Origin: Sipunculus nudus
Lineage: Eukaryota; Annelida; Sipuncula; Golfingiida; Sipunculidae
NCBI GenBank assembly: GCA_026874595.1
Contig: CM049313.1
Coordinates: 60,744,659-60,808,658, forward strand
DNA length: 64,000 nt
Reading direction: 5' to 3'
Shown here: positions 23,968 to 36,149 of the stretch, piece by piece
Layout of the letters: each line of letters begins with the position of its first letter
Position numbering within the stretch: the stretch's first letter is position 1
Position numbers and translations under genes: made by a program
The notes under the pieces: generated by a model
The model's input: the letters and a program-made list of their open reading frames with translations, nothing else
The model's database searches: none
What the model was told of the DNA's origin: nothing

Positions 23968-23991
23968 GGTCAAAGGCCAAGGTCAAGGTCA
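23968..23991 (+). promoter_or_regulatory. Cluster of AGGTCA half-sites
   Basis: AGGTCAAAGGCCAAGGTCA continues into AGGTCATC. It contains direct AGGTCA half-sites, one preceded by TCA as in extended monomer sites of nuclear receptors. Similar GGTCATGACC and TGACCTTGAC words occur at 53.57-53.94 kb, inside repeats, so they may be a repeat-borne sequence habit rather than regulatory. Confidence 0.3.
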
Positions 23992-24424
23992 TCAAAAGTA
24001 TACAAACCGGTTTTATCTTCATATCTGTGTGACTATAAGTCGTATCTACTTCAACCGTAGCTCATTTTAATTGTCATTCCAAGGCCTGTCTTCTGGTGTG
24101 TAGCTTACTCAATTTGCGGTAACAATGGTAACGCATTTTCGGGTAAAAGTGCTGATATTTAAAAATAAGTGGTCTTATTTTCCTAACTTTGTCTGTTTTA
24201 AATATACAGAGGTCTAGTTTTTTGCATTAGGTAGCATACAAGCAGTGCTATTTGATTATACTACAAGTCTCGCAATATTTCGTACAATATCTCGTCACAC
24301 GAGATATTTCGAGATATCACTTAGTGAAAGCGCACAGTCTACCAGTATGCAGGAATCATATTGAAACTGATATATATTATGTCTTACACTAATGTCTCAA
24401 AACGGATTTTTCATTTTCCGCATA

Positions 24425-24443
24425 TGGCCGCTAGGGGGCGCTG
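24425..24443 (+). promoter_or_regulatory. Best CTCF-like motif in the array
   Basis: TGGCCGCTAGGGGGCGCTG agrees with the long CTCF consensus over its whole core. Sister sites in the same orientation are at 25,084-25,102 (nearly identical), 23,493-23,510 (one G lost) and 24,756-24,771 (three bases lost). Confidence 0.45.
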
Positions 24444-25470
24444 GATCCAAACCTCCCCAAGATATCATGTTTTGGCCATATCTTCAAAACTATAAGCCTC
24501 AATTACATAAACTATAGCTTGTTTTCTTCCTCTAAGTCTTCTCTATAAACTGGTTAAGTCATCTGGTTTCAATCTTGTGTCCCTTTGTCAGTATGTCTGT
24601 CCGTTTCTCAGTTGTCCTCAAATTCGCCTGTTTGCTGGTTCTTACGTCTCACCTATAACATTTTACAGGCCACAGTTTTGAAAGAATCCTTTTATAACTA
24701 TTACATCTTATGTCTTACATTAATATCTCGATTCAGGTATTTCATTTCCCCGATATGGCCAAGAGGCGCTGCACTCGACCCTCCCCAACATATCATATTT
24801 TGGCCATATCTCCATAACTATAAACATCAATTACACAAACTATAGCTTATTTTCTTCCTCTGAGTCTTCTACAGGACCTGGTTAAATCATTCCGTCTCAA
24901 TCTTTTGTCACTTTGTCAGTATGTCTTTCTGTTTGTAAGTTGTCCTCAAATTCGCCTGCTTGATGGTTCTTGAGTCTAACATTAAGCACTGAACAGACCA
25001 CAGTTTTGCAGAAATCCTTTTGAAACTGGTGCAGTTGATGTCATACACTATTATCTCCGAAGTGATTTTTCATTCTCGGGATATGGCTGCTAGGGGGCGC
25101 TGCACTCGAACTACTGCAACATTTCAGTTTTTGGCCATACCTCCAAACCTGTGAACCTTATCTGCACAAACTATAACTCATTTTTTTCTAAATACCTTCT
25201 TCATATGATTATCTTGTCATCTTTTATCTCAAATGTGTCAGTGTGTCAGTATGTCTGTCCGTTTGTCGGTGTTTGTCAGCTTTGTCTGCTTTCACGTTCT
25301 TTTGTGTGATATGTGTCATTCTACATGCCAAAATTTCTCAGCAATCGCTCTGAGGGTTACCCAATTGATGGAAAACCGACACTTTGTATCGTCTGTCCGT
25401 CTGTCGGTCATTTCAACTCCCGGCAAGCGCTCCACCTCTGGTCGTCTTGTTTTTAGATTATCTCCTTAAG

Positions 25471-25502
25471 ATGGGTGTATATATTATATGGTGGTATGTC
25501 AA

Positions 25503-25549
<47 letters not shown>

Positions 25550-25750
25550 GCTAAAATGATTAGGATATAAGGTCATTTTACATTATCTTATGTGGCTATT
25601 TGGACACGCTTTCTAGATAATCAGATCTTAATATATCAATATATTGTTTGATCTTAATATATCGTGCTGCACAGCATCAGATCTAAGTTACCACATTTGC
25701 AGTCCAGGGTAGACAAACATTAATCAAAACCTAGTGTGAGAAAATGCCTA

Positions 25751-25794
<44 letters not shown>

Positions 25795-26360
25795 ATTCCC
25801 GTCTTTATATGCCTTAAGCGAAAGTTTGGCGTTCTGTCCATTGACAATGTATTCGTGTCTAAAATATACTACAATTAAAGTCACTTCCGTATATAATCAG
25901 ACTTCTCCATTTCTCAAACACTGATGAATATTAAAGAGAGAGTATTGGTTCTGGCCTGCCTGATGTGACCAGCAGGGCCTACTGTTTGAAAATATCATGC
26001 TTCTTAGCATGTCTTCTCTTCTGAAGATGGAACTGTGCATTGAAAGAGAATTTGTGACATAATAAATGACGTGCAATTTGGTCTTTTTACAAATTTAATA
26101 ATATCTTACTTATATTGTGAATATTTATATTGTGAATAACAAATTGTCGTGAAAGCTCTGAGGTAAGATCACCATTTCAGTATTTTGCTATGCAAGGAGT
26201 CCAGCCACTGGGCTACGTTCCAGTCCATTCACTTTATCAGTGTTTTATTATTACTGAAACATTGCAGAAATGCTCTTCCTATAAGTAAAGCATTCATTTT
26301 TAATAAAAATCAAAATACACTTAAAATCTTATTTATAGGATTTTTCAATCAATAACCGTG
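25471..26360. other. Region with two (TA)n tracts, no gene
   Basis: Microsatellites at 25,505-25,546 and 25,754-25,791; no coding signal elsewhere. Confidence 0.5.
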
Positions 26361-26885
26361 AAAACCTAAGTCTTGATACGTTTGACTATATATTAAGGTT
26401 AAATCTCTTGATTATCCGGAAAATTATTTGGATTTTCTTCGATGGGCCTTACAATCTTGGCCAAGAAAACCTAGGATATCATGTTTGACCAGTTGGCATG
26501 GTTTTTAACTGAAATATTGAAGACAGAGGGATCCATCAATAGGGACCCTAATATGCATGTTAAAGTTTAAAACACAAACTTAACATTTGATAACATTTTC
26601 TTATTTGAAGCTTTGACCGTGAAAACCTAGGCCTAGACACAATGTTTGACCAAATATCATGGTGAGTATTGACAAATTGAAGAAAGCTGAATTTTCATCA
26701 GTGGCGGCCCTAATTCGCTTATTTAAATCTTAAATACGGAATTAACCGTTGATATTATCGATTTGTCTAAATCTATGACAAAAAAAAATCTAGGTATAGA
26801 AACAATGTTGGACCAAATATCTTGGTTAGTTCTGGATATATCGAAGAATGTAGATTTTTCATCAGTGGCGGCCCTAATTTGATAT
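26361..26885. repeat. Degenerate tandem array, ~110-170-bp units, four copies
   Basis: The landmark GAAAACCTAGG..TAGACACAATGTTTGACCAAATATC recurs near 26,361, 26,466, 26,610 and 26,785. TTTTCATCAGTGGCGGCCCTAA recurs in the last two units and in altered form in the second. The array abuts the Penelope-like relic on its right. Confidence 0.65.
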
Positions 26886-26887
26886 TA

Positions 26888-27960
26888 AGCCAACTTGGAC
26901 TGAAAATCACAACCGAAGCGAATACATAACAATCGACCTTTTTGGACGTCACACTAGACCCTAATAAAAGAAGCATACAGGCCATACATGAAACCGAACA
27001 CTATCCAAACTTATATCCATAAGCACAGCAACTACCCCATCCATAATAAAGAATATACCAGCAAGTATAAACAAAAGACTGCCTACCAGTTCCAGCGTAG
27101 TAGTATTTGACAGAGCCTCACCACCATACAAAGAGGCATTACGGAAAAGCGGATATTGCTGGCACTAAAATTCACCGAATCGCAACAACCCAACCCAAGC
27201 AGTAAGAAAAGAAAAAGAGCGATACACATCATTTGGTTCATCCCACTTTATAGCGCAAATGTAAGAACAACATCGGAAAAATTTCCTGCAACTGCTAGGA
27301 AAGTGTTATCCCCCGAACCACAAACTGCAGAAAATCCTAAAACCGAAATACAGTAAAAATCAGCTTCAGTTTTATGCCAAACATAAAAATAAATAATATA
27401 GGCACACAATTAAAATCTCTTAAGTCAGGAAAGGGAGAAAGGAAACACAGAAGTGTCACCAACAACAATTGCAATTGTAGAAATCAAATGACTTTTCCGT
27501 CACGGAAGGATATCTAACACGGAGCGGCATTTACCACGCCACAGTCGTTAGACGTAGAACCATACATAGGACTAACAGAGAACGCAGGATATAACGGACA
27601 TATCAGCAGCTTCAAAAACGAGAAAGACAGGAACAACACCACATTAAGCCAATATATATGACCTTGAACAAACGCTACCATATGCAATCAGTAGGCAAAT
27701 ACTCTCGAAACGGAAGCCCTACTCTAACACAACAAAAAATGTAATTTATGCAACACGGATATATATTTTATTATATACAGAATAGAAGAGCACATTAAAT
27801 GACAGAAGCAAACTGACCATTACATGTAAACACAAGGCCAAGCATCTGCTTTGGAACATCAAGTAAACTTACAAATTCCAACCCAACCAGCACCACAAAA
27901 TAGCCACCTGGACCAAAACGATCTCACGGAATCAATAACCCCAGCTTAATCCAAGCTATT
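26888..27960 (+). pseudogene. Penelope-like element relic with GIY-YIG domain
   Basis: With several frameshifts the plus strand yields, in order, LDVTLDPNKR, RPYMKPN..., SIIKNIPASINKRLP, APPYKEALRKSGY-like SPPYKEALRKSGY, ATARKVL / PPNHKLQKIL, CNCRNQ, then EPYIGLTEN..YN.HISSFKNEK and VIYAT..YILLY...E..HIK. This is the C-terminal reverse-transcriptase and connector region followed by a GIY-YIG endonuclease of a Penelope-type element; the CNCRN and YIGLTE words are the most diagnostic. At least four stops and shifts make it inactive. The palm domain lies outside or has been replaced by the tandem array to the left. Confidence 0.8.
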
Positions 27961-30044
27961 TGAACGAACAAAATTTACATATTTGATCATTTACAGTATG
28001 TACCTGACGAGAGAGCACAGCTTACTTATTAATGAAATACACTTTAACATGTTTATTCTCAAAATCGAAAATAGTGTACGTCAGATCTGGATTTCGGAAA
28101 CTTAAATGATGTTCATGGTTCTAATGCAGAATATTGGCACAAAGTACATTGACATGTACAGATAAATTCAAACATGGTCAGCCAAAGTTAGATGAGTTGC
28201 AAATAAAGACGGGGAGGTCTCTTTTTATTTGCTTAGTCTTTCATATCCGCCCATGTGCACGTTAATAACACTCCAGTTGTTCAGCATATGTGTAATATAT
28301 ACATAAATGCTGAGGTGCTTGTTGGATTGGTTGACATTGAAATAAAGTACAAATACCAAATTCAATGTCCTTTATAATATCCCCTTGGGAACCCTTTTTT
28401 CATCATGGTTAAATATAAGCCTGATTAACACGTATTTTATTTTATTTTTTTTTGTTTCGCAATGCATTTTTATTCTTTCATACATTTATTTATGTCACAA
28501 TCAAGCGCACCAAAATAGTCTAATAGCCCGTAATGCGTATTCCGTAATGCGTATGATGTTCACATTCCAAGACATGCACGTTACAAAGCTACAAATAGAT
28601 AAACTGTTTACTTTCAATTATATAGGTAATACACCATTCAATATGACGGTTATTACTTTGTGGTATTGTATGGATGTTAAAACTACCTCATTGAAAATGC
28701 TTTATCATCAGTTACACATGTGAGTTTATATAATTTGTATCAGTATGATATACTTATTTAAGGGGCTGAACTCATTTTTGCTTAAAAACCGTTGGTGGAC
28801 ACATCCTATTCAGTCTGCAGATCACATAACCCCCTGCCACAACAGACATTTGAGCACATTCCTGGTTATCTGTGGGCCAAAACATTGCGAATTCCACGTT
28901 TACTCATATATGAAGCACCTGAATTGTATTCAAGAAGTGTTGATTTGTCTTCCATCATTATTTTTATTTCTTTCTCTCTCTCTCTTAAAATAATTAATTT
29001 TTAATTGATTGTGTACTTTTCCAATAGTTAAAAATGTTAAATGTTACCTGAAGAAATAATCATTTGTCTCGAGGTACAAGTCATTTCGTAATTGGCTGGT
29101 GTGTTATTACTGGTCTCAAATAAAATTAATGCATGAGACGCTAGTAATCGTGTATTTGCAGTTAAATTATTTAGTTAATAATTTAAGGAAGACAGTTTGA
29201 TTACCCATCCGATGACATATTCCAGGAGTGGGAATTGTTTTTTGAATAGCTGGTCATTTTTTTAATATTATTATTTTTTTTCCTAATATAATGTCCATGT
29301 TTTTTTTTACGTTTTTGTAAACATACTTTTTGTATATTTGCCGCTTAAATTTACATTATATTCTAAACGCTGAATTGTGACCAGGACTGCTACAGCTTTT
29401 TCTAAACTTATTACACCGTTTATAAGCCCGTATTTGTATATGATCTCCCTTATTTAAAGAGAAAATACATTTTCGTTAAACAGAAAATTATAAATATATA
29501 TAGAGCTTAAAAGATTTATTAATTTAGGATCAAATTTATAGCAATTTGCTCAGAATATGCCTAAACATGAAGATTTTATTTTTAATTTTAAATTAAATAA
29601 AGATGCCTAAATGTTGAAACATTGCCTGCAAAATTAATGAAATTTGGTACTAAAGATGAACAATTAACGTGTAAAGTATCCCCTTAAAACCCATTATTCT
29701 CCAAGCGGGTGAGACAACAAAATTGTTTAGCAGCCATGTATTTGACAGCTTGAAAGTCAGAAAGTAAACGCATTCTTGGTAACCAAGGGAACCATACAAT
29801 GCCCTGCATGAAAAAAAAGGTCACTGCTCCAAGCCGATAACTGCAGCGCTTTTAACACCATATAGCAACATTTGCTGCTTCGAAAGCGGATTACAATGAA
29901 TGTAAACAGCAAAGTTATATTTTAGGTGTACAGCTTTATGTCGGACAGACCTCAATAGGTTAAATTCAAAGATACAAAATATGTCACCTTCCGAGCAAGA
30001 ACTCAACTCTTTTCACTGCATGCAAATGATTGTGTTAGTAAATA
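27961..30044. repeat. Non-coding region, partly duplicated at 46.5-47.5 kb
   Basis: Blocks at 28,020-28,250 and especially 28,960-29,520 are collinear with 46,500-46,600 and 46,880-47,450. Shared words include CTTTAACATGTTTAT, TTTTTATTTGCTTA, TTTCCAAT.GTT.AAAA, TTTGTCTC.AGGTA, GAGACGCTA, ATTCTAAAC and TTTGTATATGATCT. No exon was identified; several small frames are AT-rich and featureless. Confidence 0.5.
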
Positions 30045-31016
30045 TGTCAATTGCTCAGTCATAAAATATGCAGATGATACAGTACTTATTGGTAAAATAA
30101 GAAATGGAAATGAAGATTCATAGCTTGCCCAAATCAGAAAATTTGTCAGCTGGTGTGACCAGAACTTTCTGAATCTGAATGTGAAAAAAAAAGAAATGTT
30201 ATTTGACTTCAGGAAAAAAATGAAAACGCTGCAAGAGTGAGCAAATAAAAAAATATCTTGGTGTTATCAAAGATGACAAGTTATCTTGTACAGAAAATAC
30301 AAGGTGTGTGTTTATTAAATGTAAACAAAGAGTCCATCATCTCCGAATGCTGAGGAATTTTGAATGCACACAAAGTTATTCAGTCACTCTTCTATACGGA
30401 AATCATTGAAACTGTTCTCTGTTTCTCACTCACTGTATGGTATTATTGCCTAAATGGAAAGGATAGACACAAACTGGAAAAAAATTGTCAAATGTTCTAG
30501 GAAGATTGATGCAAATTCTATCTCATAAAATAATTTATATGATACTTGCGTGTTGAAAATTGTAAACAAGATAATGAAGTATGCATCTCACCCCTTGTAT
30601 GGAAATTTTAAATTCTTGCAATCAGGAAAAAGGTTAGCCTTGCCAGTAAATAGAACAAATCACTTTAAGAATGTAGTTGTATATAAAGGAATCATACATA
30701 TTAACCATGTGTCATCTCTACACTAATATTAATCTGCAGTATGAAATTGTTACATGTTGATACGGAGCTATTCACAGGACAATAATGTGATATGTATAAT
30801 AATCAACAACACTTGTTCAGTGTTAACATAGGTGTGAAAAGGTGCTTATAAGTGCATTGGTGTACTAGATATTTTATGTAACTAGGCGCTATTGTATATG
30901 TCATGTATGGAAGTGATAGATGTCTTGAACAATGATATTTGAGAGCTCTCACCACAAAACGTTTCTAAATGTATCTTTATGCATTGGACAATTAAGTTCT
31001 ATTCTATTCTATTCTA
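30045..31016 (+). pseudogene. Second Rex1-like LINE relic with (TATTC)n tail
   Basis: Translation with shifts gives IKYADDTVLIGKI, SWCDQNFLNLNVKK, MLFDFRKK, KCKQRVHHLRMLRNF and KIMKYASHPLYGNFKFLQSGKRL...NRTNHFKN, which parallels residues 490-710 of the 2.6-kb ORF but at low identity. It has several stops and frameshifts. The tail TTCTATTCTATTCTATTCT at 30,997-31,015 plays the part of the TTATC tail of the first element, so the two belong to distinct subfamilies. It is 5'-truncated upstream of the YADD box. Confidence 0.82.
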
Positions 31017-32050
31017 ACTAAAACCTCCTATGCTGTCACTGAGCTTGGTGGGGCTGACTGAACCCAGTAACTCTATCCCTGCCTAGCGCAGGACGACGTT
31101 ACCCAATATGAAAATGAGCTACCCCTCCTTAAAATAAGGGAGGGACAACTGAGGCAGAAAGCAAAATACAAAGAGGTAAATTGATTTCAGGTAAGACAAA
31201 TTTCTGGTCACCAGTTACACAATATAAAATGCTACTAAAATCAGTGGATTTCAAAAATGTGTCCTCACCCAGTGTTAAGAAGGTTTGCTAATTTGTTTTA
31301 CAGGGACCTTTTCTTCCGTCTATGTGTGCAATTCACAGTCATGTAATCATGCACTGCACGTTCCAAGACAGTCATGCAAACAGGCGGTCTTGAGGAAGTA
31401 CATACATTTATATTCCTATGGTGCAGTATAATGGTATAACTATGGACTGGCAATTAATTAACTGGCGCTCGGCTCTCATTACTATAGATTTCCAACTATT
31501 ATTTCCCTTCGTTATGGGTGTTTAGTGATCCCGAATAAAAATAATGAGCTCATAAATGTTTCTTCTTAGGTTAGGGTAAAAATTGTGAGCTTTTGATACT
31601 GTCCCATTTAAATACGTAAATTGAATATTACTGTGGATAAAAACCTTGACCATAAAATGTAAAAAAATAAGTGATACTTTTTTCAGTATACTAGTATGAA
31701 GCAAATTTAAACCACACCACATGCGAAGTAACTTTTGACTTTGAAAAAACAGCCCTTTCTATTTGAAACAAGTAGCATTACGCAAGCCAACAAGAAGCAT
31801 AATGCAAGCCTAAAGATCCGAAATATTAATTTAGTCTTTAAGGTGTCTTTATCGAGTCTACGCGGACTTCAATCCAGTGATCATAACTCTAAAACCAAAT
31901 TAACTGGGGCGTCAATACAGGGGGAGGACGTATTCATAATGTAATCATTCTAATCATTCATCCTCCGATATTCAAAGAAAAAATATTTATATATTGATTG
32001 GAATAGGAATATTATAATAATTAGAATAAAATCCATTTCTGAGTTTACTT

Positions 32051-32118
<68 letters not shown>

Positions 32119-32269
32119 TTAAAAAGACGTCCCAACTTGTTTTAAAGGGTTTTTTTCGTGTATGTAACCATCACCATTTAATAATGCTTGCTTAACTTTG
32201 TTCTATGTACATCTGCTGAGTTACATTAACAGGGACTTTTACTCGATTATCCTGGTGTCAACCATGCTC
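31017..32269. other. Region without recognisable genes; (TA)n at 32,056-32,114
   Basis: Starts with a short repeat shared with 1,090-1,135. No convincing exon is present. Confidence 0.45.
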
Positions 32270-32515
32270 GATGTACCACTCCTGTGGGTCCTGGGTGTGT
32301 GTCATCCACTTTACTGGGACATAACACGGAGGAACCCCCGAAAGGCGATCTCCTCTGTGAATAAGGCACGAATGTTGGGTATAGTTTGGCACATTAAGCC
32401 TGCAGAGGGCTCACCTCGACCGTTAAATATCTCACCGTACCGGCTTATATTCGAACTCACGATCTACCGGTTTTTATTCCCGTGCTCTAACCCTGAGCCA
32501 CACCCAACGTTAATC
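32270..32515 (-). mobile_element. tRNA-derived SINE, degenerate
   Basis: On the minus strand TGGCTCAGGGTTAGAGCACG (32,500-32,481) fits an A box, and GAGTTCGAATA (32,458-32,448), about 23 bases downstream, fits a B box. A and B boxes in tRNA order with a non-tRNA body of roughly 170 bp behind them point to a tRNA-derived SINE. The tRNA fold is not complete enough for a working tRNA gene. Confidence 0.6.
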
Positions 32516-33648
32516 ACCCTCCCACGCCTGCGAGGTATCCGACCTTGAAGATAAATTAGCGCCACTACCCATAAAGCATTCATCCTTTAAAAGTTTTAGA
32601 ATTATCTATCATATTATATCACTTTGATCGATTTTTATTTAATTCTGATGCATTAAAATCTAAATTAAAGGCTCAAGTTCATACCTGACCGATGACAGCT
32701 ACTTGAGCCAACATTAATTTGAGCAGAGAAAGAGAGTTGGCCGTGAGCCAAGGGCGTTCAGCAACAAACACTCTCTCAACTCACTCTCCTGTCACACCGA
32801 CCTACAGAAAATCCATGCGTCATCCACATTGATCGTTTAACAGTTGTTATGCTGTGTTTATATCTATATATGCACTCGCCCGTAAACTCTTCCAAACTGT
32901 AAACCATATCAACCCGGTCTCTCGTCCCCGGGCATTGTAGCTGGGGATGCATGTTTACGCACATGTGGAAGAACACGGTAGATATATCCTTCAGTAAGGG
33001 TTCGCCCAGTGTGGCTTAAGGGAATTTAACCCCCTAACTCATCCCTTCTGGTTCCAAGTCAGGGTTGATATATTGGGAGTTTTATCCACTTTATCATCAT
33101 AACATATATTAAACTAGAAGCATTTTCACCCTTAGACTTAAGCGATCTATAGTATCATTAACATCTTCAGATAAAGATGATTTCAAGAGCAAATTATTTT
33201 AAATAGATTCACAACTTTTAATTTGTTTTTAAAATTTATTACTTTAGGAGTCAATAAATGCTGTAATGTGTACACTGCCGTAACCATTAAACAACCATTC
33301 TTAGGCCACCTGCAGAATAAAGAAATAAGTAACGCCTATCAATAGCCCTATTATTATTTTAAAGCCGTACGTCACAACTGCATGGTATCCTCTACATTAA
33401 AAGAATATGATGAATCATGTTACCTACACATTTTAATGGATTGTTCCTTGGATACCCATTAATACTGAACATTTTATTTTTAAATTCTGTTCAGTATTTT
33501 CACAAAGATCGACTGACAGACAAACCGAGCGTAAAAGACAATACGTCACTCCACCAGGCGGAGGTAAAATGTGTTTCCATTCCGGTGAATAAATGTCCTG
33601 CATCGCCGGACAAGCATCCCATGCATGTACCAAACTTATATACTAGAA
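32516..33648. other. Region without recognisable genes
   Basis: No domain-bearing frame was seen. Confidence 0.4.
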
Positions 33649-33746
33649 AACTAGCTAATAAACCCGGTATGCCGGGCTGATTACCAGGGTTGGGGAGATA
33701 TATTAACTGAGGTGAGGAATGTTGGCCTTTTTTATTCTAAAAGTAA
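33649..33746 (+). repeat. Dispersed repeat H, copy split by the CACTA insertion (left part)
   Basis: Begins AACTAGCTAATAAACCCGG with the near-palindrome CCCGGTATGCCGGG, and runs to TTCTAAAAGTAA, where the large insertion starts. The sequence continues at 43,453. The uninterrupted homologue at 41,138 has the same order with TTCTAAAAGTTAACAGAAAA at the junction. Confidence 0.75.
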
Positions 33747-34100
33747 CACTATGAGAACTGGGCTATCACAAAGGGAAGGTCTGTGACCGTTTTCATCACT
33801 CCTGGTCACTGCCACGCAACAGGTAATTAGCAGTGATGGGGAGTGACTAAACTGTTCACAGACTATCACTGTGTGACCAGCAGTGATAGTTGAGCAGCCC
33901 TGGGGATCAGTTGAAGGGGTGCAACTAATTGATAATTTGCTGAGTGACCAGGAGTGACTGGCAGTGATGCTGAGTGAACATGGTTACTCCACCAGACACT
34001 AGCTTGATGAGAGGTGATAATGACTGTGACCACCAGTGATCCTTGTTGGTGGGTGATTGACAGGTAGTGACCAAGAGTGACCAGGAGTGAATCTTAGTGA
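33747..34100 (+). repeat. Left terminal inverted repeat with AGTGA subterminal motifs
   Basis: Contains roughly twenty AGTGA or TCACT pentamers in both orientations, for example CACTCCTGGTCACTG, CAGTGATGGGGAGTGA and AGTGACCAGGAGTGA. Pairs the complement of 43,100-43,452. Confidence 0.85.
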
Positions 34101-36140
34101 TAAGTACTGCTATTAAGCCAAAGGTACAGATGTAAATCATGGTTTATTAATCAACTCTGGACCCAGTTTCAGGTTAACAGAAATTTATTTGTACAACTTT
34201 AGAATTTTAATTTTTCCTGGGAGAGGCTGGAATACAATTTTGAAATTCAAACCTGGGGAAAAATGAGAATTCTCATTAATCCTGGAAGGAACAGGAGCCA
34301 TTCCATGCCAGATTTGAACTCTTTATCTCTACCTTTGAAAAATTTCTTCTCACATCTAAGTTTTGAAACTTAAAGAAAATGAAGCTACACAAAAAAATCA
34401 AATTCTCTTTATAAGATAAGATGCATACTATTGCAAGTTGGAATAAGTATGAAACTATCAATTTTTATCATTCTGAATTTTTATTTTGTGCCATTATTTA
34501 AATTTTAAATGGTAAATACAGGTTCTTGCCACAGAATAAAAATAAAATCACATTCTACTTTAAAGGCCAGTAATGGTTTTATTGGATGTTATAAAGAGTG
34601 TAATGCTATTTAGGTGTTTGTTTTTATTATATAAACCTTCCCATCCTATCAAAGGATATCATGTACAATAATGTAATCTCTCATGTAAATGTAGGAGAAA
34701 TACCACTGGCTATCACAGCTTCAAGTCCATTAATGCAGGCAAGTGTGATTCAGCCAGACAATCATTAGCACTGTCTTATCTGACCATCCCCACTATACCA
34801 GCTTATATACACTATTGAGGCTGTAATTAATTGTTAGTATGCTTCAAGGAAGGTTAAATGAAAAACCTGACATTTATCCATAGGCCTAAATGAAAGGCCA
34901 TACATGTGTAGCTTTGCCCTGAATTATTATGGCAGTCCCATGATACAAGATTAAGTTCTAGTGCAATATGTCATTTCTAAGCTTTTTCACGTTCATGCAA
35001 CCAGTTTAATTTCAACTCAATAGAATATGAAAACAGACCATATTAAATTTCATAATAATTAGTAATAAAAAGCGCCATGCCCAGTGCACAAGCAGCTGCA
35101 TTGAATGAATGGGCTGAACAGGCTGTGTATGCCAGGGGTGCTAGTTGTTTGCCTGCAATTTTTCAAGCAAACAGGCATATTCTGCCTCCAAACACAAAAG
35201 TATGGGTATTAGCGATATCCCATATTAATTTAGTTCTAGGGAAAATGAGAATTCCTTTTAATTGTTCCTGGGAAAACAGAATTCTCCTTTCTCTTTGGAA
35301 AAATGAGAATCAAAAGATATTATGAATTGATTTTCTTTTTTTTCCTGAGAAGAATGGGAACTCATTTTTCCCAGGAAGAGCAGAAATTCTCATTCTGCCT
35401 TGGTAGATTCTTGATCTTAGAACAGGAGAGCCTACATCTCCTGTGCTCTCTCCCTTTGCTACGCTGCTTTCTGCTGTTAGACTAAAGACAAGAACCTGAC
35501 TGCACCTCTAATAATAATGGTTTTGAAGATGCTATGTTTTCCTAGGCTCCATTATAGAATAATTCTGGTGTACGTATGTAGTTGATCCAGATCTAAGCAA
35601 AAAGCTTGCTAGTTTCAAGAACTCAATCTGCCTCACCATGTATCAAAAAAATGTTCTCTCATGGGGCTTAAGAATCCAGCATGGCAAGTGAGGCCCTCAG
35701 ATTCATGTGGAGGCTGGACTGGCTTATTACATAAGACTAAACACAAGAGACAAAATGTTAGGGTGTCAAGTTCAAAGTAAATTTGGCTTATGAGGGGCCA
35801 GGGCTGTGGCACTGGCTGCATTGCTTATCTTCATACCATGAGTCTGCTGGTGGTCAGGGCTGGGATAGCCAATATACATGTTTATATAACATGTGTTCTT
35901 CATGATCCATGTGGATCGAATCTGTGAATGTTGTTCAATTTTAGAAGAGATTGGAAAGAGCAGTGATCAAAAACTTTCTGTTTACAAATTAAATTACAAG
36001 AGATGGATAAATTCATTTAAACTGTTCCCAACAATTTGCCTGAAACTGAAAGCAAATAGCAGGTCAAATTTAAAGTGAGTGAAAAGTTACTTCCTAGACC
36101 AGGGCATTCACATCTGGCAATTAGCCAGACCTCATTATTT
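34101..36140. other. CACTA interior: degenerate GGGAAAAATGAGAATTC motif repeats
   Basis: AATGAGAATTCTCATT at 34,262-34,277 is a perfect 16-bp palindrome. Related words (GGGAAAATGAGAATTCC, CTGGGAAAACAGAATTCTC, TTTTTCCCAGGAAG) recur at 35,235-35,400. An 82-codon frame at 35,077-35,325 (MPSAQAAALNEWAEQAV...) has no recognised match. Confidence 0.5.
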
Positions 36141-36149
36141 TCTCATCAG

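Larger units (their letters stand above)
23431..25470. repeat. Tandem/dispersed array carrying CTCF-like motifs
   Basis: Four units share TGATGTCATACACTAATATCTC, then TTTTTCATTTTC, then ATGGCNGCTAGGGGGCGCTG, then a TTTTGGCCATA..TC.AAA.CTAT block and repeated CTGTC/GTCTG words. They lie near 23,440, 24,380, 24,710 and 25,040. The end blocks near 23,780-23,845 and 25,380-25,445 (CGTCTGTCCGTCTGTC, GGCAAGCGCTC) also recur, so the whole 2-kb region arose by repeated duplication. Confidence 0.7.

Noticed and set aside
22560-25470. CRISPR-like array
   Set aside because: Units are long, degenerate and without regular short repeats and unique spacers; the genome is eukaryotic.
32198-32548. 116-codon plus-strand frame
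   Set aside because: It runs antisense through a tRNA-derived SINE and has no homology I recognise.
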